DNA of 6,685 bases. It comes from JAUVXY01 sp964392345. Lineage in GTDB: Bacteria; Actinomycetota; Humimicrobiia; Humimicrobiales; Humimicrobiaceae. Shown here one piece after another: positions 1 to 6,285 of the stretch. The translations under genes were made by a program, and so were the position numbers. The DNA lies in assembly GCA_964392345.1 (NCBI GenBank), contig CAYMPQ010000076.1, positions 1-6,685 of the forward strand, given 5' to 3'. Every line of letters begins with the position of its first letter. The stretch's first letter is position 1. The notes under the pieces were generated by a model. The model was not told where the DNA came from, searched no databases, and saw nothing but the letters and a program-made list of their open reading frames with translations.

Positions 1-87
1 TGACCCAAACAGGAGAGCAAAAATTGCTTTATTCTTTACAGAAAGGTCATAAATATTTTGTTCAATTTTTTCTAATTTGTCTTTCAT
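1..87 (-). CDS. Partial MNT-type nucleotidyltransferase (5' end only)
   Basis: An open frame starts at an ATG at 87-85 and runs off the left edge after 29 codons, with no stop. The peptide begins MKDKLEKIEQNIYDLSVKNK and continues into AIFALLFGS. The LFGS at the very edge is the start of the LFGSRARG-type motif of small MNT/KNTase-fold nucleotidyltransferases. In that family a charged helix of about 20 residues comes before the beta strand that leads into GS, and the following SDxD metal ligands would lie outside the window. Family members are often antitoxins of HEPN toxins, or stand-alone nucleotidyltransferases. No clear Shine-Dalgarno sequence precedes the ATG. An ATG at 100-98 opens a different frame that closes after 12 codons. 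It follows the ATPase at 146-1416 on the same strand, about 60 bp away. The call rests on one short motif and its placement. Confidence 0.6.
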   Translation of the reverse strand, partial: MKDKLEKIEQNIYDLSVKNKAIFALLFGS

Positions 88-117
88 GACTTTGTACCAT
101 CGTTAATATTATATAAA

Positions 118-126
118 ATTATAGCA
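118..126 (-). promoter_or_regulatory. Possible extended -10 promoter for the nucleotidyltransferase
   Basis: The minus strand reads TGCTATAAT, which matches the extended -10 consensus TGnTATAAT, about 31 bp upstream of the ATG at 87. No convincing -35 is present 16-18 bp upstream. The same TGCTATAAT recurs at 6354-6346. In DNA this AT-rich a match by chance is quite possible. Confidence 0.3.
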
Positions 127-145
127 AAATATATACTTTTTAAAA

Positions 146-243
146 TTATAAAAGCAACCATTTCCATAGGGGGATAAATTTAATCTTTTTTTCTTTAATT
201 ATTTCCTCTTTTTCTTGATCGTAGGTAATTATATAGTTAGGTT
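146..243 (-). pseudogene. Out-of-frame 3' end of the ATPase at 229-1416
   Basis: Read in the frame displaced from the main ORF, the DNA after about position 240 encodes NYIITYDQEKEE and then IIKEKKIKFIPLWKWLLL, ending at TAA 148-146. This aligns closely with the last residues of the paralogue at 4048-5370, which reads GLIITGEYEGEE, then KIKDKKLKYLPLFKWLLL. The main frame stops at 229-231 and the displaced frame has a stop at 244-242. The shift therefore lies between about 244 and 229, and is one base lost or two gained. No slippery heptamer or stem-loop is visible there, so I read it as a mutation or sequencing error, not programmed frameshifting. Restored, the protein would be about 424 residues, close to the paralogue's 440. 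Confidence 0.85.
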
Positions 244-1416
244 ACTGCACTCTAACTGATTGCTTCCTCTTATAAGAGACCTGATTTCTCTTTCTCTTGT
301 TTCTAAATTATCAAGACTATAACAAACTTGTATAAGTTCTTTAATTTTTAAACCATCTCTTATTACAAAGTCAACTTCACCACCGGCAGAGTCAGTATAA
401 AAATATAATTCTTTATTTTTCCTTTTAAGCTGAAGGAAAACAATATTTTCCATTAACCTTCCTAAATTTTGAGAAAATTGAAAAGAAATTGATTTTATTA
501 AACCGACATCAATTGTATATACTTTCTTTGCACCTCTAAGTTGATTTTTTAACTTGAAAGAAAAAGGATAAAGCTGAAAAATCAAATATGCTTCCTCAAG
601 ATAACTGGTATAATTTTTTATTGTGTGCACACTATTTATTTCAAAAATATTTTTTAATTTATTATAGGTAATTCTTGAACCAAAATGTGAAATTAAATAA
701 AGAGATATTTCTTTAAGAACTTTGAAGTATTTAACTTTATAACGAGAAACAACATCCCTGCTAACAATTTTATCATAGAGATCCCTAAGGTATTGTTCTT
801 TGAATTCGATTTTAAAAAGTTCAGGGAAACCTCCAAATTTTAGATATTCACTAAAAAGCCTTTTTATTTGTGCTCTTTTTTCTGTAAGATATAAATCATT
901 TTCAATATATTTAAAATTTTTATATTTTAAAAACTCTTGAAAAGAAAAAGGGTAAAGCTCAATTGTAGAATGTCTCCCTGTCAGGCAAGTGGATAATTCC
1001 TTACTTAAAAGTCTGGAGTTACTACCAGTAATAATAAGATTATAACCCATTCTTTTCAGTCGGTTAACAAATAATTCCCAGCCTGTGACATTTTGAATTT
1101 CATCCAGAAGCAAATAATTAAAATCAGGGCTTATTTCCTTTAAGACTTCCAAAAAATCATTTAAATCTTCTGCTTTTACTGAAATTAATCTTTCGTCATC
1201 AAAATTTATATAGCCATAATTTTTGTCTTTTAAAAGTTGATGAGAAAGAACGGATTTTCCACACCTTCGTACTCCAATAATTACTTTAATTAAATTATCT
1301 TTAAGAGATTTTCTTACTTTTTCTTCAATTTCCCGCTCAATTATTTTTATAGCAAAAATCTTTTTAGCTTCTTCCCTTTGATCCAGCAGGATTTGTTTTA
1401 TAGCTTGTTTTTCCAT
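229..1416 (-). CDS. AAA_14/DUF4143 ATPase, frameshifted near its C terminus
   Basis: This is a 395-residue P-loop ATPase of the AAA_14 plus DUF4143 type, a multicopy family in bacteria and archaea with no settled function. Walker A is GVRRCGKS (residues 48-55). Walker B is YLLLDEIQ, with D105 and E106. The sensor-like ITGSN is at 129-133 and LTGRH, with a candidate arginine finger R148, at 145-149. A winged-helix-like stretch lies at about 245-275. The C-terminal PD-(D/E)XK-like part shows E323, the EVDF motif (E347, D349) and QVC at 363-365, where nuclease relatives have EVK. The start is supported by the N terminus, which is typical of one subfamily (a charged IIEREIEE helix before the P-loop) and by a consensus promoter upstream. 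No clear Shine-Dalgarno sequence is visible. The annotated stop at 229-231 is premature: the remaining conserved tail is in another frame down to 146. The product may therefore be unstable or altered. Confidence 0.88.
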   Translation of the reverse strand: MEKQAIKQILLDQREEAKKIFAIKIIEREIEEKVRKSLKDNLIKVIIGVRRCGKSVLSHQLLKDKNYGYINFDDERLISVKAEDLNDFLEVLKEISPDFNYLLLDEIQNVTGWELFVNRLKRMGYNLIITGSNSRLLSKELSTCLTGRHSTIELYPFSFQEFLKYKNFKYIENDLYLTEKRAQIKRLFSEYLKFGGFPELFKIEFKEQYLRDLYDKIVSRDVVSRYKVKYFKVLKEISLYLISHFGSRITYNKLKNIFEINSVHTIKNYTSYLEEAYLIFQLYPFSFKLKNQLRGAKKVYTIDVGLIKSISFQFSQNLGRLMENIVFLQLKRKNKELYFYTDSAGGEVDFVIRDGLKIKELIQVCYSLDNLETREREIRSLIRGSNQLECSNLTI

Positions 1417-1428
1417 AAGTTTTTTACT

Positions 1429-1471
1429 TATAATGCACAGAATATATTATTTATTTGCAGTATAATGCACA
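1429..1471. repeat. Pair of 11-bp direct repeats in the ATPase leader
   Basis: TATAATGCACA occurs perfectly at 1429-1439 and again at 1461-1471, 32 bp apart start to start, or about three helical turns. On the coding strand both copies read TGTGCATTATA. They lie between the predicted promoter (1491-1518) and the start codon at 1416, so they would be in the 5' untranslated region. They could be a paired operator or the footprint of a small duplication. No regulator is identified. Confidence 0.5.
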
Positions 1472-1490
1472 AATTTAACTTCTTATTGTC

Positions 1491-1518
1491 ATTATAAAAT
1501 TATTTATTAATTTGTCAA
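1491..1518 (-). promoter_or_regulatory. Consensus sigma-A type promoter of the 229-1416 ATPase
   Basis: On the minus strand TTGACA (1518-1513) and TATAAT (1496-1491) are separated by 16 bp, a full match to both bacterial hexamers. Transcription would start near 1484, about 70 nt before the ATG at 1416. The -35 begins only 14 bp after the stop codon of the PIN/ATPase remnant at 1532. Confidence 0.65.
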
Positions 1519-1531
1519 ATCAGCGTTAACT

Positions 1532-1720
1532 CTATATTATTAAAGATTGCAGCCCACACTTTTCTGCCAAAGCGGCTTTTGCAATAATATCTATAAGCAT
1601 AATTTCTTCAGGCTTGAAATTATGCTTTATCCAATGGCTTTTTCCTGTTCTTATGGCATCCCAGAGAAAAGAAGAATATCTGGTATCAATATTTAAAAGT
1701 CTTTTAATATTTTGACTCAT
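1532..1720 (-). pseudogene. Chimeric remnant: ATPase N terminus joined to PIN-domain C terminus
   Basis: This 62-codon open frame joins pieces of two unrelated families. Residues 1 to about 45 resemble the N terminus of a DUF4143 ATPase subfamily: RLLNID, then SFLW, a P-loop and an IMLID strand. The P-loop reads DAIRTGKS, so the first glycine of Walker A (GxxxxGKS) is Asp and nucleotide binding is probably lost. Residues from about 47 on, ending AKAALAEKCGLQSLII, match the end of the PIN toxin at 5495-5932 (KLATLAEKCGLKSLMI). At DNA level 1531-1577 and 5494-5540 differ at 7 of 47 positions by my hand alignment. The simplest reading is a deletion that fused the front of an ATPase gene to the tail of a second PIN gene. 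No convincing ribosome binding site precedes the ATG. A 10-bp palindrome, TATCTAGATA, lies 11 bp upstream at 1731-1740. It is unlikely to encode a working enzyme; a small new protein cannot be excluded. Confidence 0.72.
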
Positions 1721-1771
1721 ACAGTAATTTTATCTAGATAATATTACCCTGTAAGGCAAAATTATTAATAA

Positions 1772-2806
1772 TTATAGGCAGAGAAAGCGATCAATTTCTT
1801 CAGTCAGGTAAAAGGGGATTGAAATTAAAGCATATTGTGCCTTGTTACCCATGCTTGTTTTCATACTTACATTGGCAATAGTGGGTTTTTCAGAATTGAC
1901 ACGGACTGCGGTTTTCAGATTCCTTTCAGCCATAAATTGATGAAGCGATTTTAAGTTGCCGGTAGCTCCTGATTTTACTTCAACAGGGATAATTCTTGTG
2001 TCGTGTTGGATTAAGTAATCAATTTCTGCTTCAGAACCTCTCTTATCCCTGACATAATAATTTAAATGCGGATCAACGAACTTCGGTAACCTTGTTCGGA
2101 GCATCTGTCCGACCACCTGTTCGGAAATTCCTCCTTCATTAACCCGAATTAATTCTTGAAGTTCTTTTGCGAATTTTAAAACAATCCCTTGCAGTGCTGA
2201 GACTAATCCGGTGTCCAAAAAAATCACCTTAAACTTCTTTTCGTTTTCCTGTGCCGCTAAAGGAATTCCTCTACCGCTGCTATGATGAATTTTATGACAC
2301 AGTCTGGCCAAACACAATAATTCAAGCGCCTGTTTTAAGGCTTTTGCGGTCTCACCGCGATCCACATTGCTGAACATAAATTTCTGTCCAATAAGACGGG
2401 GAACTGCCATCATTACTTTACGCAATCGTTCAGGCGGCACTCTTCCGGAATATTTATTGAAATCATCAATAAAAGTATTAATAAGATCATGATGTACTTC
2501 CGCCACGACAACCGGAGATTTAGTCTTAATCCATTCTTTAACTGCAGCAGGCATTCCGCCTATTGTCAAATAATCATGAAAATAATTGAGAAGCTTGCTA
2601 TAGATAGGCCCGGAAATAGAGGATTTGATTTCAACTTCTTCAATAAATTCAATAAGAAGTTCTTCTCCGCTGGCCATCAAAAATTCTTTAAATGACATAG
2701 GTTCCATAAACAAATAAGATATTCTGCCTACGGGCATAGAAAATTGATGATCTTTTAGAACAAAATCGAGCAAAGAACCTGTTGCAATAACTGGAAGTTC
2801 AGGGCG
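1772..2806 (-). pseudogene. 5'-truncated DUF4143 ATPase (ATPase domain mostly missing)
   Basis: The frame is open from a TTG at 2773-2771 for 333 codons. Family similarity continues upstream of that TTG: codons to about 2806 encode RPELPVIATGS, the conserved sensor strand before LLDFV. Walker A and Walker B should lie about 80-100 residues earlier and are absent; the frame closes at a stop a little upstream, inside the promoter region. What remains is the end of the AAA_14 domain (PMSFKEFL, GGMPAAV), a winged-helix region and a complete C-terminal DUF4143 part. That part has a full PD-(D/E)XK set: E218, D252 and E265-V-K267, counting from the TTG codon. The C terminus is normal (ISIPFYLTEEIDRFL). 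It belongs to a different subfamily from the ATPases at 229-1416 and 4048-5370. Spot counts give 38-43% GC against 22-35% in neighbours, consistent with separate acquisition. If translated, it would be the DUF4143 half alone. Confidence 0.8.
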
Positions 2807-2847
2807 TAGGTAGTATTTTGTACGGTTTATTTTATAGTCATAGTAAT

Positions 2848-2875
2848 ATTATACACGGTTGTTTGTTTGTGTTAA
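2848..2875 (-). promoter_or_regulatory. Promoter upstream of the truncated ATPase
   Basis: On the minus strand TTAACA (2875-2870, one mismatch to TTGACA) and TATAAT (2853-2848) are spaced by 16 bp. Transcription would start near 2841, about 35 bp before the first family-like codons at 2806. The decayed gene may therefore still be transcribed. The only short frame just after the promoter (ATG ACT ATA AAA TAA) encodes four residues. Confidence 0.5.
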
Positions 2876-2919
2876 CCTAAAACTAGGCCATATTTCATTT
2901 GAAAACTGTACTGCTCACA

Positions 2920-4002
2920 TCAAGGGACAGGGTATATCTCTAAATCATCAAAATCTACCTCACTAAAACTCTTTTCCTTATACTGGATCACTCCTGAATC
3001 ATTAAATAATTTCTCCATTATTGAATAATTATCAGGATTATATACAAATTCAGAAACAGATCCACTATTAAAATTTAATCTATTGTCATTTTCTATAATT
3101 TTTTCAAACCTTGATGCTTCCTGCCACAGCTTCATTATTAAAAATGACAATCCTTTATGATTGACAATATATTCCCAGTCTTGTGGATGCTTTTCATAAG
3201 CTCTCTTTAGGTATAACTCTAAGTGTGACATTTGCTTTAGTAAACCATACCTCGTGTCATTCCTATCTGCACCTATTAACTCCTCAAATGCAATCATTGT
3301 CTCAACACTTCTTGTATAAGCATTAACTTCATCTAAAATAACCATAAAATCTACACCACTTTTTCCTAGACCAGGACTTAAATACGTTGAATCAAAATCA
3401 TCTGGACTGGGAATGTCCTGATAGATTTCTGGCTTCTCAAAAAGTTTCCTATCTTTTTCAATAAATACTCCATAATTACCCATTAAATATACATAGCCTT
3501 CTTCATTAATTTTAAATAATCCTGAAAAGGAACCACTTCCTATATGAGTATATTCATGAACTAACACATTCAGTCTTTCTGGTATAAAATCTAATTCTAA
3601 CAGTGGGATATCTTCTACAACATCTGACATGCCACTATAAAAAATTTTAAATCCACCAATACATAAGGGCACAGTTTTTACTAAAATAAAGAAACCTTTC
3701 GGATAAAGCTTTTTTAACTTTATCATACCATCAATAACTTCATCAAGTTTTTCTCCACTATAAATATCTTCAATATTGTCATAAATATCTTCTTCAGCTT
3801 CTGGAGAAATATAGTAACCAGTTGGATCAGAAAGTTCTGCTTTTATGCTGTCATAAATTTCAGTCTTTTCCTCAGAAGTTTCTATTGAATTAAAGTATTC
3901 ACTAAGAAGACAACAGCATGAGGATGAGAAAAACGATAATACAAAAAATAAGGTAATTATAGAAAATAATTTAAAAATTTTCTGTTTTAAGTTAGCTATC
4001 AT
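2920..4002 (-). CDS. Putative exported or lipid-anchored HExxH zinc-peptidase-like protein
   Basis: I do not recognise the family. From the ATG at 4002-4000 the product is 360 residues. It starts with a basic segment (MIANLKQKIFK), then a hydrophobic core (LFSIITLFFVLSFF) ending in SSSCCC. That is a secretion signal resembling a lipoprotein signal, though the lipobox is loose. The mature part is acidic. It carries LVHEYTH (H149, E150, H153), the HExxH zinc-binding and catalytic motif of zincin peptidases. About 70 residues later LDEVNAYTRSVE offers acidic residues (E225, E234) for the third ligand. The frame stays open upstream to a TTG at 4044-4042, 3 bp after the ATPase stop. An AAGGAG at 4041-4036 sits only 3 bp from an in-frame GTG (4032), and a GAGG at 4030-4027 lies 9 bp before a TTG at 4017, so the start is uncertain. 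It is probably co-transcribed with the ATPase at 4048-5370. Peptidase activity is inferred from the motif alone. Confidence 0.75.
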   Translation of the reverse strand: MIANLKQKIFKLFSIITLFFVLSFFSSSCCCLLSEYFNSIETSEEKTEIYDSIKAELSDPTGYYISPEAEEDIYDNIEDIYSGEKLDEVIDGMIKLKKLYPKGFFILVKTVPLCIGGFKIFYSGMSDVVEDIPLLELDFIPERLNVLVHEYTHIGSGSFSGLFKINEEGYVYLMGNYGVFIEKDRKLFEKPEIYQDIPSPDDFDSTYLSPGLGKSGVDFMVILDEVNAYTRSVETMIAFEELIGADRNDTRYGLLKQMSHLELYLKRAYEKHPQDWEYIVNHKGLSFLIMKLWQEASRFEKIIENDNRLNFNSGSVSEFVYNPDNYSIMEKLFNDSGVIQYKEKSFSEVDFDDLEIYPVP

Positions 4003-4047
4003 TAAAACTTTTTGCAATACTGTTGGCCTCACAGACTCCTTCAAAAA

Positions 4048-5370
4048 TCATATATTGTATTTGTTTAGCAGTAACCATTTAAATAGAGGTAGATATTTTA
4101 GTTTTTTATCCTTAATCTTTTCTTCACCTTCGTATTCCCCAGTTATTATAAGCCCTTCACTTAATTTTAGTTCTTCCAATCCCTTAATTAAACTTCTGGT
4201 TTCTCTTTTTTTTGTATTTAATTTATTTATATCCCAGCAAACTTGAATAAGTTTTTTAATACTTATTCCATCTTTTATAACAAAATCTACTTCCTGGTGT
4301 CTTTCATTTTTCCAATAATAAAGTTCAATTTTAGGATTTGCCATTTTCTTTCTTACCAATTCTAAAAATACTAAATTTTCGGCAACCTTCCCTATATTTT
4401 GGCTGAATCCAAATCCTACGGTATTTGCAAGTCCTGCATCTATTGCGTAGACCTTTCTGGGGCTTTTTTCTTGTTCTTTAAATTTAAATGAAAATCTTTT
4501 AAGGAAAAATGCAAGATAAACCGTCTCAAGATAATTTGAAAATTTTTCTATCGTGCTGGTAGAAATTGAAAGATGTTTTCTTAAGGCATTAAAGGTTGTC
4601 TGGGAAGAAATATTACCCAGATAAAACATTACAAGACTTTTTAAATTTTCCAGCTTTCTTATTCTGTATCTTCTAACAAGATCTTTATTTACCACATCAT
4701 CAAAATAAGAAAGAAGTATTTGTTCTTTTTGTGTGCTTAATACTACTTCTGGAAAAGAACCAAACTCAAAGTACTCTTTTAACAGTCTATTTATTTCGAT
4801 TTTTTTACTTATAATATCAAGCTCTTCTTTTACTTCTATGTTATTGAAAAATAAAAACTCTTTAAATGACAGAGGAAAGATAGTAAGATCAATATGCCTT
4901 CCTGTAAGCAGAGTTGCAAGCTCTTTACTTAGAAGCTTTGCATTGGAGCCAGAAACTATAATTTTTGCTTTTCTAAGTTCATGCATCATTCTTACCCATT
5001 TTTCCCAGTCTTTTACTTCTTGAATTTCATCAAGAAAGATATATGGTCTGTCGCCAGGGTTTAATGATTCCAAATATGTTTCGTATATTTTTTGCAGTAG
5101 TTTTGAATCAAGCTGAACAAAACGCGGGTCTTCAAAATTAACTATTAATATTTGTTTTTTATCTAAACCTTCATCAGTTAATTTTTTTGCCAGCTGCTTC
5201 ATTATAAAAGATTTTCCACTTCTTCTAGCTCCGGTTATGGCTATTATTTGGTTGGTGGAGATGTATTTTTTAAGTTTTTCTAAATAAAGACTTCTTGTAA
5301 TACCTGTATCCAGTTCTTTTTTCCAGAAGTTCCAGTCCTCTAAGATAGATAGTATTTCAAATTTATTCAT
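4048..5370 (-). CDS. AAA_14/DUF4143 ATPase, intact
   Basis: This is a 440-residue full-length member of the AAA_14 plus DUF4143 family. The N terminus (EDWNFW, GITRSLYL) is characteristic of its subfamily and supports the ATG at 5370-5368, although no Shine-Dalgarno sequence is visible. Walker A is GARRSGKS (47-54). Walker B is YIFLDEIQ, with D114 and E115. The VSGSN sensor strand is at 139-143 and LTGRH, with candidate arginine finger R158, at 155-159. FPLSFKEFL follows at 165-173. A winged-helix-like segment spans about 255-285. The C-terminal PD-(D/E)XK-like region has E331, EVDF (E360, D362) and QVC at 376-378 in place of EVK, so the catalytic lysine appears absent. The protein is probably cytosolic, as no membrane segment is seen. 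Its role is unknown; proposals for the family are not settled. It has its own promoter and is followed closely by the HExxH protein gene. Confidence 0.92.
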   Translation of the reverse strand: MNKFEILSILEDWNFWKKELDTGITRSLYLEKLKKYISTNQIIAITGARRSGKSFIMKQLAKKLTDEGLDKKQILIVNFEDPRFVQLDSKLLQKIYETYLESLNPGDRPYIFLDEIQEVKDWEKWVRMMHELRKAKIIVSGSNAKLLSKELATLLTGRHIDLTIFPLSFKEFLFFNNIEVKEELDIISKKIEINRLLKEYFEFGSFPEVVLSTQKEQILLSYFDDVVNKDLVRRYRIRKLENLKSLVMFYLGNISSQTTFNALRKHLSISTSTIEKFSNYLETVYLAFFLKRFSFKFKEQEKSPRKVYAIDAGLANTVGFGFSQNIGKVAENLVFLELVRKKMANPKIELYYWKNERHQEVDFVIKDGISIKKLIQVCWDINKLNTKKRETRSLIKGLEELKLSEGLIITGEYEGEEKIKDKKLKYLPLFKWLLLNKYNI

Positions 5371-5418
5371 TTTAATTAATATATTTAATATAATTTACAA
5401 ATTTTGTCTACTATAATT

Positions 5419-5446
5419 AGTATAATAGTAAGATTATAGATGTCAA
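5419..5446 (-). promoter_or_regulatory. Promoter of the 4048-5370 ATPase
   Basis: The minus strand has TTGACA (5446-5441) and TATACT (5424-5419) with a 16-bp spacer. Transcription would start near 5412, about 42 nt before the ATG at 5370. It lies in the gap after the PIN gene, so the ATPase and HExxH genes need not depend on the toxin-antitoxin promoter. Confidence 0.6.
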
Positions 5447-5454
5447 GACTATAA
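5434..5454. repeat. Inverted repeat enclosing the -35 box
   Basis: TTATAG (5434-5439) and CTATAA (5449-5454) are perfect 6-bp arms around a 9-bp centre that contains the -35 hexamer. A further CTATAA is at 5411-5416, and a short palindrome with ACAAA and TTTGT arms is at 5398-5408. This could be an operator for autoregulation. The AT-rich background makes short palindromes common, so it is only a candidate. Confidence 0.3.
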
Positions 5455-5494
5455 ATATTATTTTGAATGTTATCGCAGGATTTTAGATGGTCAT

Positions 5495-5932
5495 CTATAT
5501 CATTAAAGATTTTAACCCACACTTCTCTGCTAAAGTGGCCAGTTTTTTATCGGAACAAATAAAAACCATATCTCCGTGTTCAGCTTTTAACTGTAATGCG
5601 GTAGCTAATTGCACAGAGTCAATAGGGGTTACATACCTTTGATCTATCAGATGTATTGCCTCAATAATGGTCCCTGACAAAATGCCAGATGTTTTAATTT
5701 TTCCTTGCGCTATGTCATTGAAAAACTCGCTTTTAATCTTTTTATAAACTGTGTCATCTAATTCTTTGGATATCTCATTTTTTCTTTTTAAGTTAGATAC
5801 GAGCTCTATAATAGTTATATCAGAAATGTAAAAAGTCCCGCCTTGTTTAAAAATATCATCTATTTTTTCAGTGCCCTCTTCCAGGATATATCTTTTAAAC
5901 AAGGCGCTTGTATCTACAAAATAATTACTCAT
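5495..5932 (-). CDS. PIN-domain ribonuclease toxin, VapC-like
   Basis: This is a 145-residue single PIN domain, the usual size for VapC toxins, which are Mg-dependent RNases acting on tRNA or rRNA. The acidic active-site set is complete: D7 in YFVDTSAL, E43 in TIIELVSN, D105 in TPIDSVQLATAL and D128 in FICSDKKLA. The start ATG at 5932-5930 overlaps the last codons of the antitoxin gene by 8 bp, the tight coupling typical of type II toxin-antitoxin operons. A GGA lies 5 bp before the ATG. The specific RNA target cannot be read from the sequence. Its 3' end is closely matched by the remnant at 1532-1577, so a second copy once existed nearby. The gene looks intact and is probably active when not bound by its partner. 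Confidence 0.92.
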   Translation of the reverse strand: MSNYFVDTSALFKRYILEEGTEKIDDIFKQGGTFYISDITIIELVSNLKRKNEISKELDDTVYKKIKSEFFNDIAQGKIKTSGILSGTIIEAIHLIDQRYVTPIDSVQLATALQLKAEHGDMVFICSDKKLATLAEKCGLKSLMI

Positions 5933-6218
5933 TACTATCCGCTTCCTCTTCCCTGATTTCTCTTACCTGTTTTGTCATATCAAGATTAAAACCTCTGGTC
6001 ATTTCTCTTACTTTTGCTAGTCCCACGCTATCCCGGCTTTTCTGATATGCATAACTAAGAAGTTTTGCTTTATTATCATCTTGCGGCAGGGGCCTTAAAA
6101 CTATGCTGCCATCCTTTATGTATCCGCTCAAATACATTCCGTCTTTTATTTCAAGTCTATCCCTCATATCTCTTGGAATAGTTATCTGTCCTTTCGAGGT
6201 TATTTTTATCCTTTTCAT
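5925..6218 (-). CDS. AbrB/MazE/SpoVT-type antitoxin of the PIN toxin
   Basis: This is a 97-residue protein. Residues 1-45 form an AbrB/SpoVT swapped-hairpin DNA-binding domain: KITSKGQITIPRDMRDRLEI is the classic motif, followed by the strand SIVLRPL. Residues of about 50-97 are charged and probably helical (LAKVREMTRGF, KQVREIREEE). In AbrB-PIN pairs this is the part that wraps the toxin and blocks its active site. The antitoxin normally also represses its own operon as a complex with the toxin. A strong ribosome binding site (AAGGATGGTGAT, 6236-6225) supports the ATG at 6218-6216. The stop at 5927-5925 lies inside the toxin gene, giving an 8-bp overlap. Promoter and inverted repeat upstream fit autoregulation. 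Confidence 0.92.
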   Translation of the reverse strand: MKRIKITSKGQITIPRDMRDRLEIKDGMYLSGYIKDGSIVLRPLPQDDNKAKLLSYAYQKSRDSVGLAKVREMTRGFNLDMTKQVREIREEEADSNE

Positions 6219-6224
6219 TGTCTT

Positions 6225-6236
6225 ATCACCATCCTT
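6225..6236 (-). promoter_or_regulatory. Strong ribosome binding site of the antitoxin gene
   Basis: The minus strand reads AAGGATGGTGAT, close to the extended Shine-Dalgarno AAGGAGGTGAT, 6 bp before the ATG at 6218. It is the best such site in the window; the ATPase genes have none that is obvious. This fits a need for antitoxin in excess. Just upstream, TTACTTC is repeated twice in tandem (6235-6248, plus strand). Confidence 0.7.
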
Positions 6237-6256
6237 ACTTCTTACTTCTCAAAATC

Positions 6257-6285
6257 ATTATATGTTATTCACATAGGCAATTCAA
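6257..6285 (-). promoter_or_regulatory. Promoter of the toxin-antitoxin operon
   Basis: On the minus strand TTGAAT (6285-6280, four of six bases) and a perfect TATAAT (6262-6257) are 17 bp apart. Transcription would start near 6250, about 32 nt before the antitoxin ATG. Confidence 0.6.

Noticed and set aside
229..244. Programmed ribosomal frameshift at the ATPase end
   Set aside because: There is no slippery heptamer or downstream stem-loop, and the paralogue encodes the same tail in one frame.
2489..2695. Plus-strand open frame of 68 codons
   Set aside because: It lies wholly inside the DUF4143 coding region on the other strand and shows no recognisable motif.
2861..2880. GGTT/AACC inverted repeat downstream of the HExxH gene as a terminator
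   Set aside because: The stem is only 4 bp and no T-run follows.
4055..4246. Plus-strand open frame of 63 codons
   Set aside because: Antisense to the conserved C terminus of the intact ATPase; low-complexity Ser/Leu/Phe-rich product typical of a shadow frame.
4733..5023. Plus-strand open frame of 96 codons
   Set aside because: Antisense to the ATPase core at 4733-5023, with a serine-rich shadow-type product and no promoter or ribosome binding site noted.
5485..5498. Palindrome TAGATG-GT-CATCTA at the PIN stop codon, as a terminator
   Set aside because: The 2-nt loop is too tight for a hairpin with full stem and no T-run follows on the minus strand.
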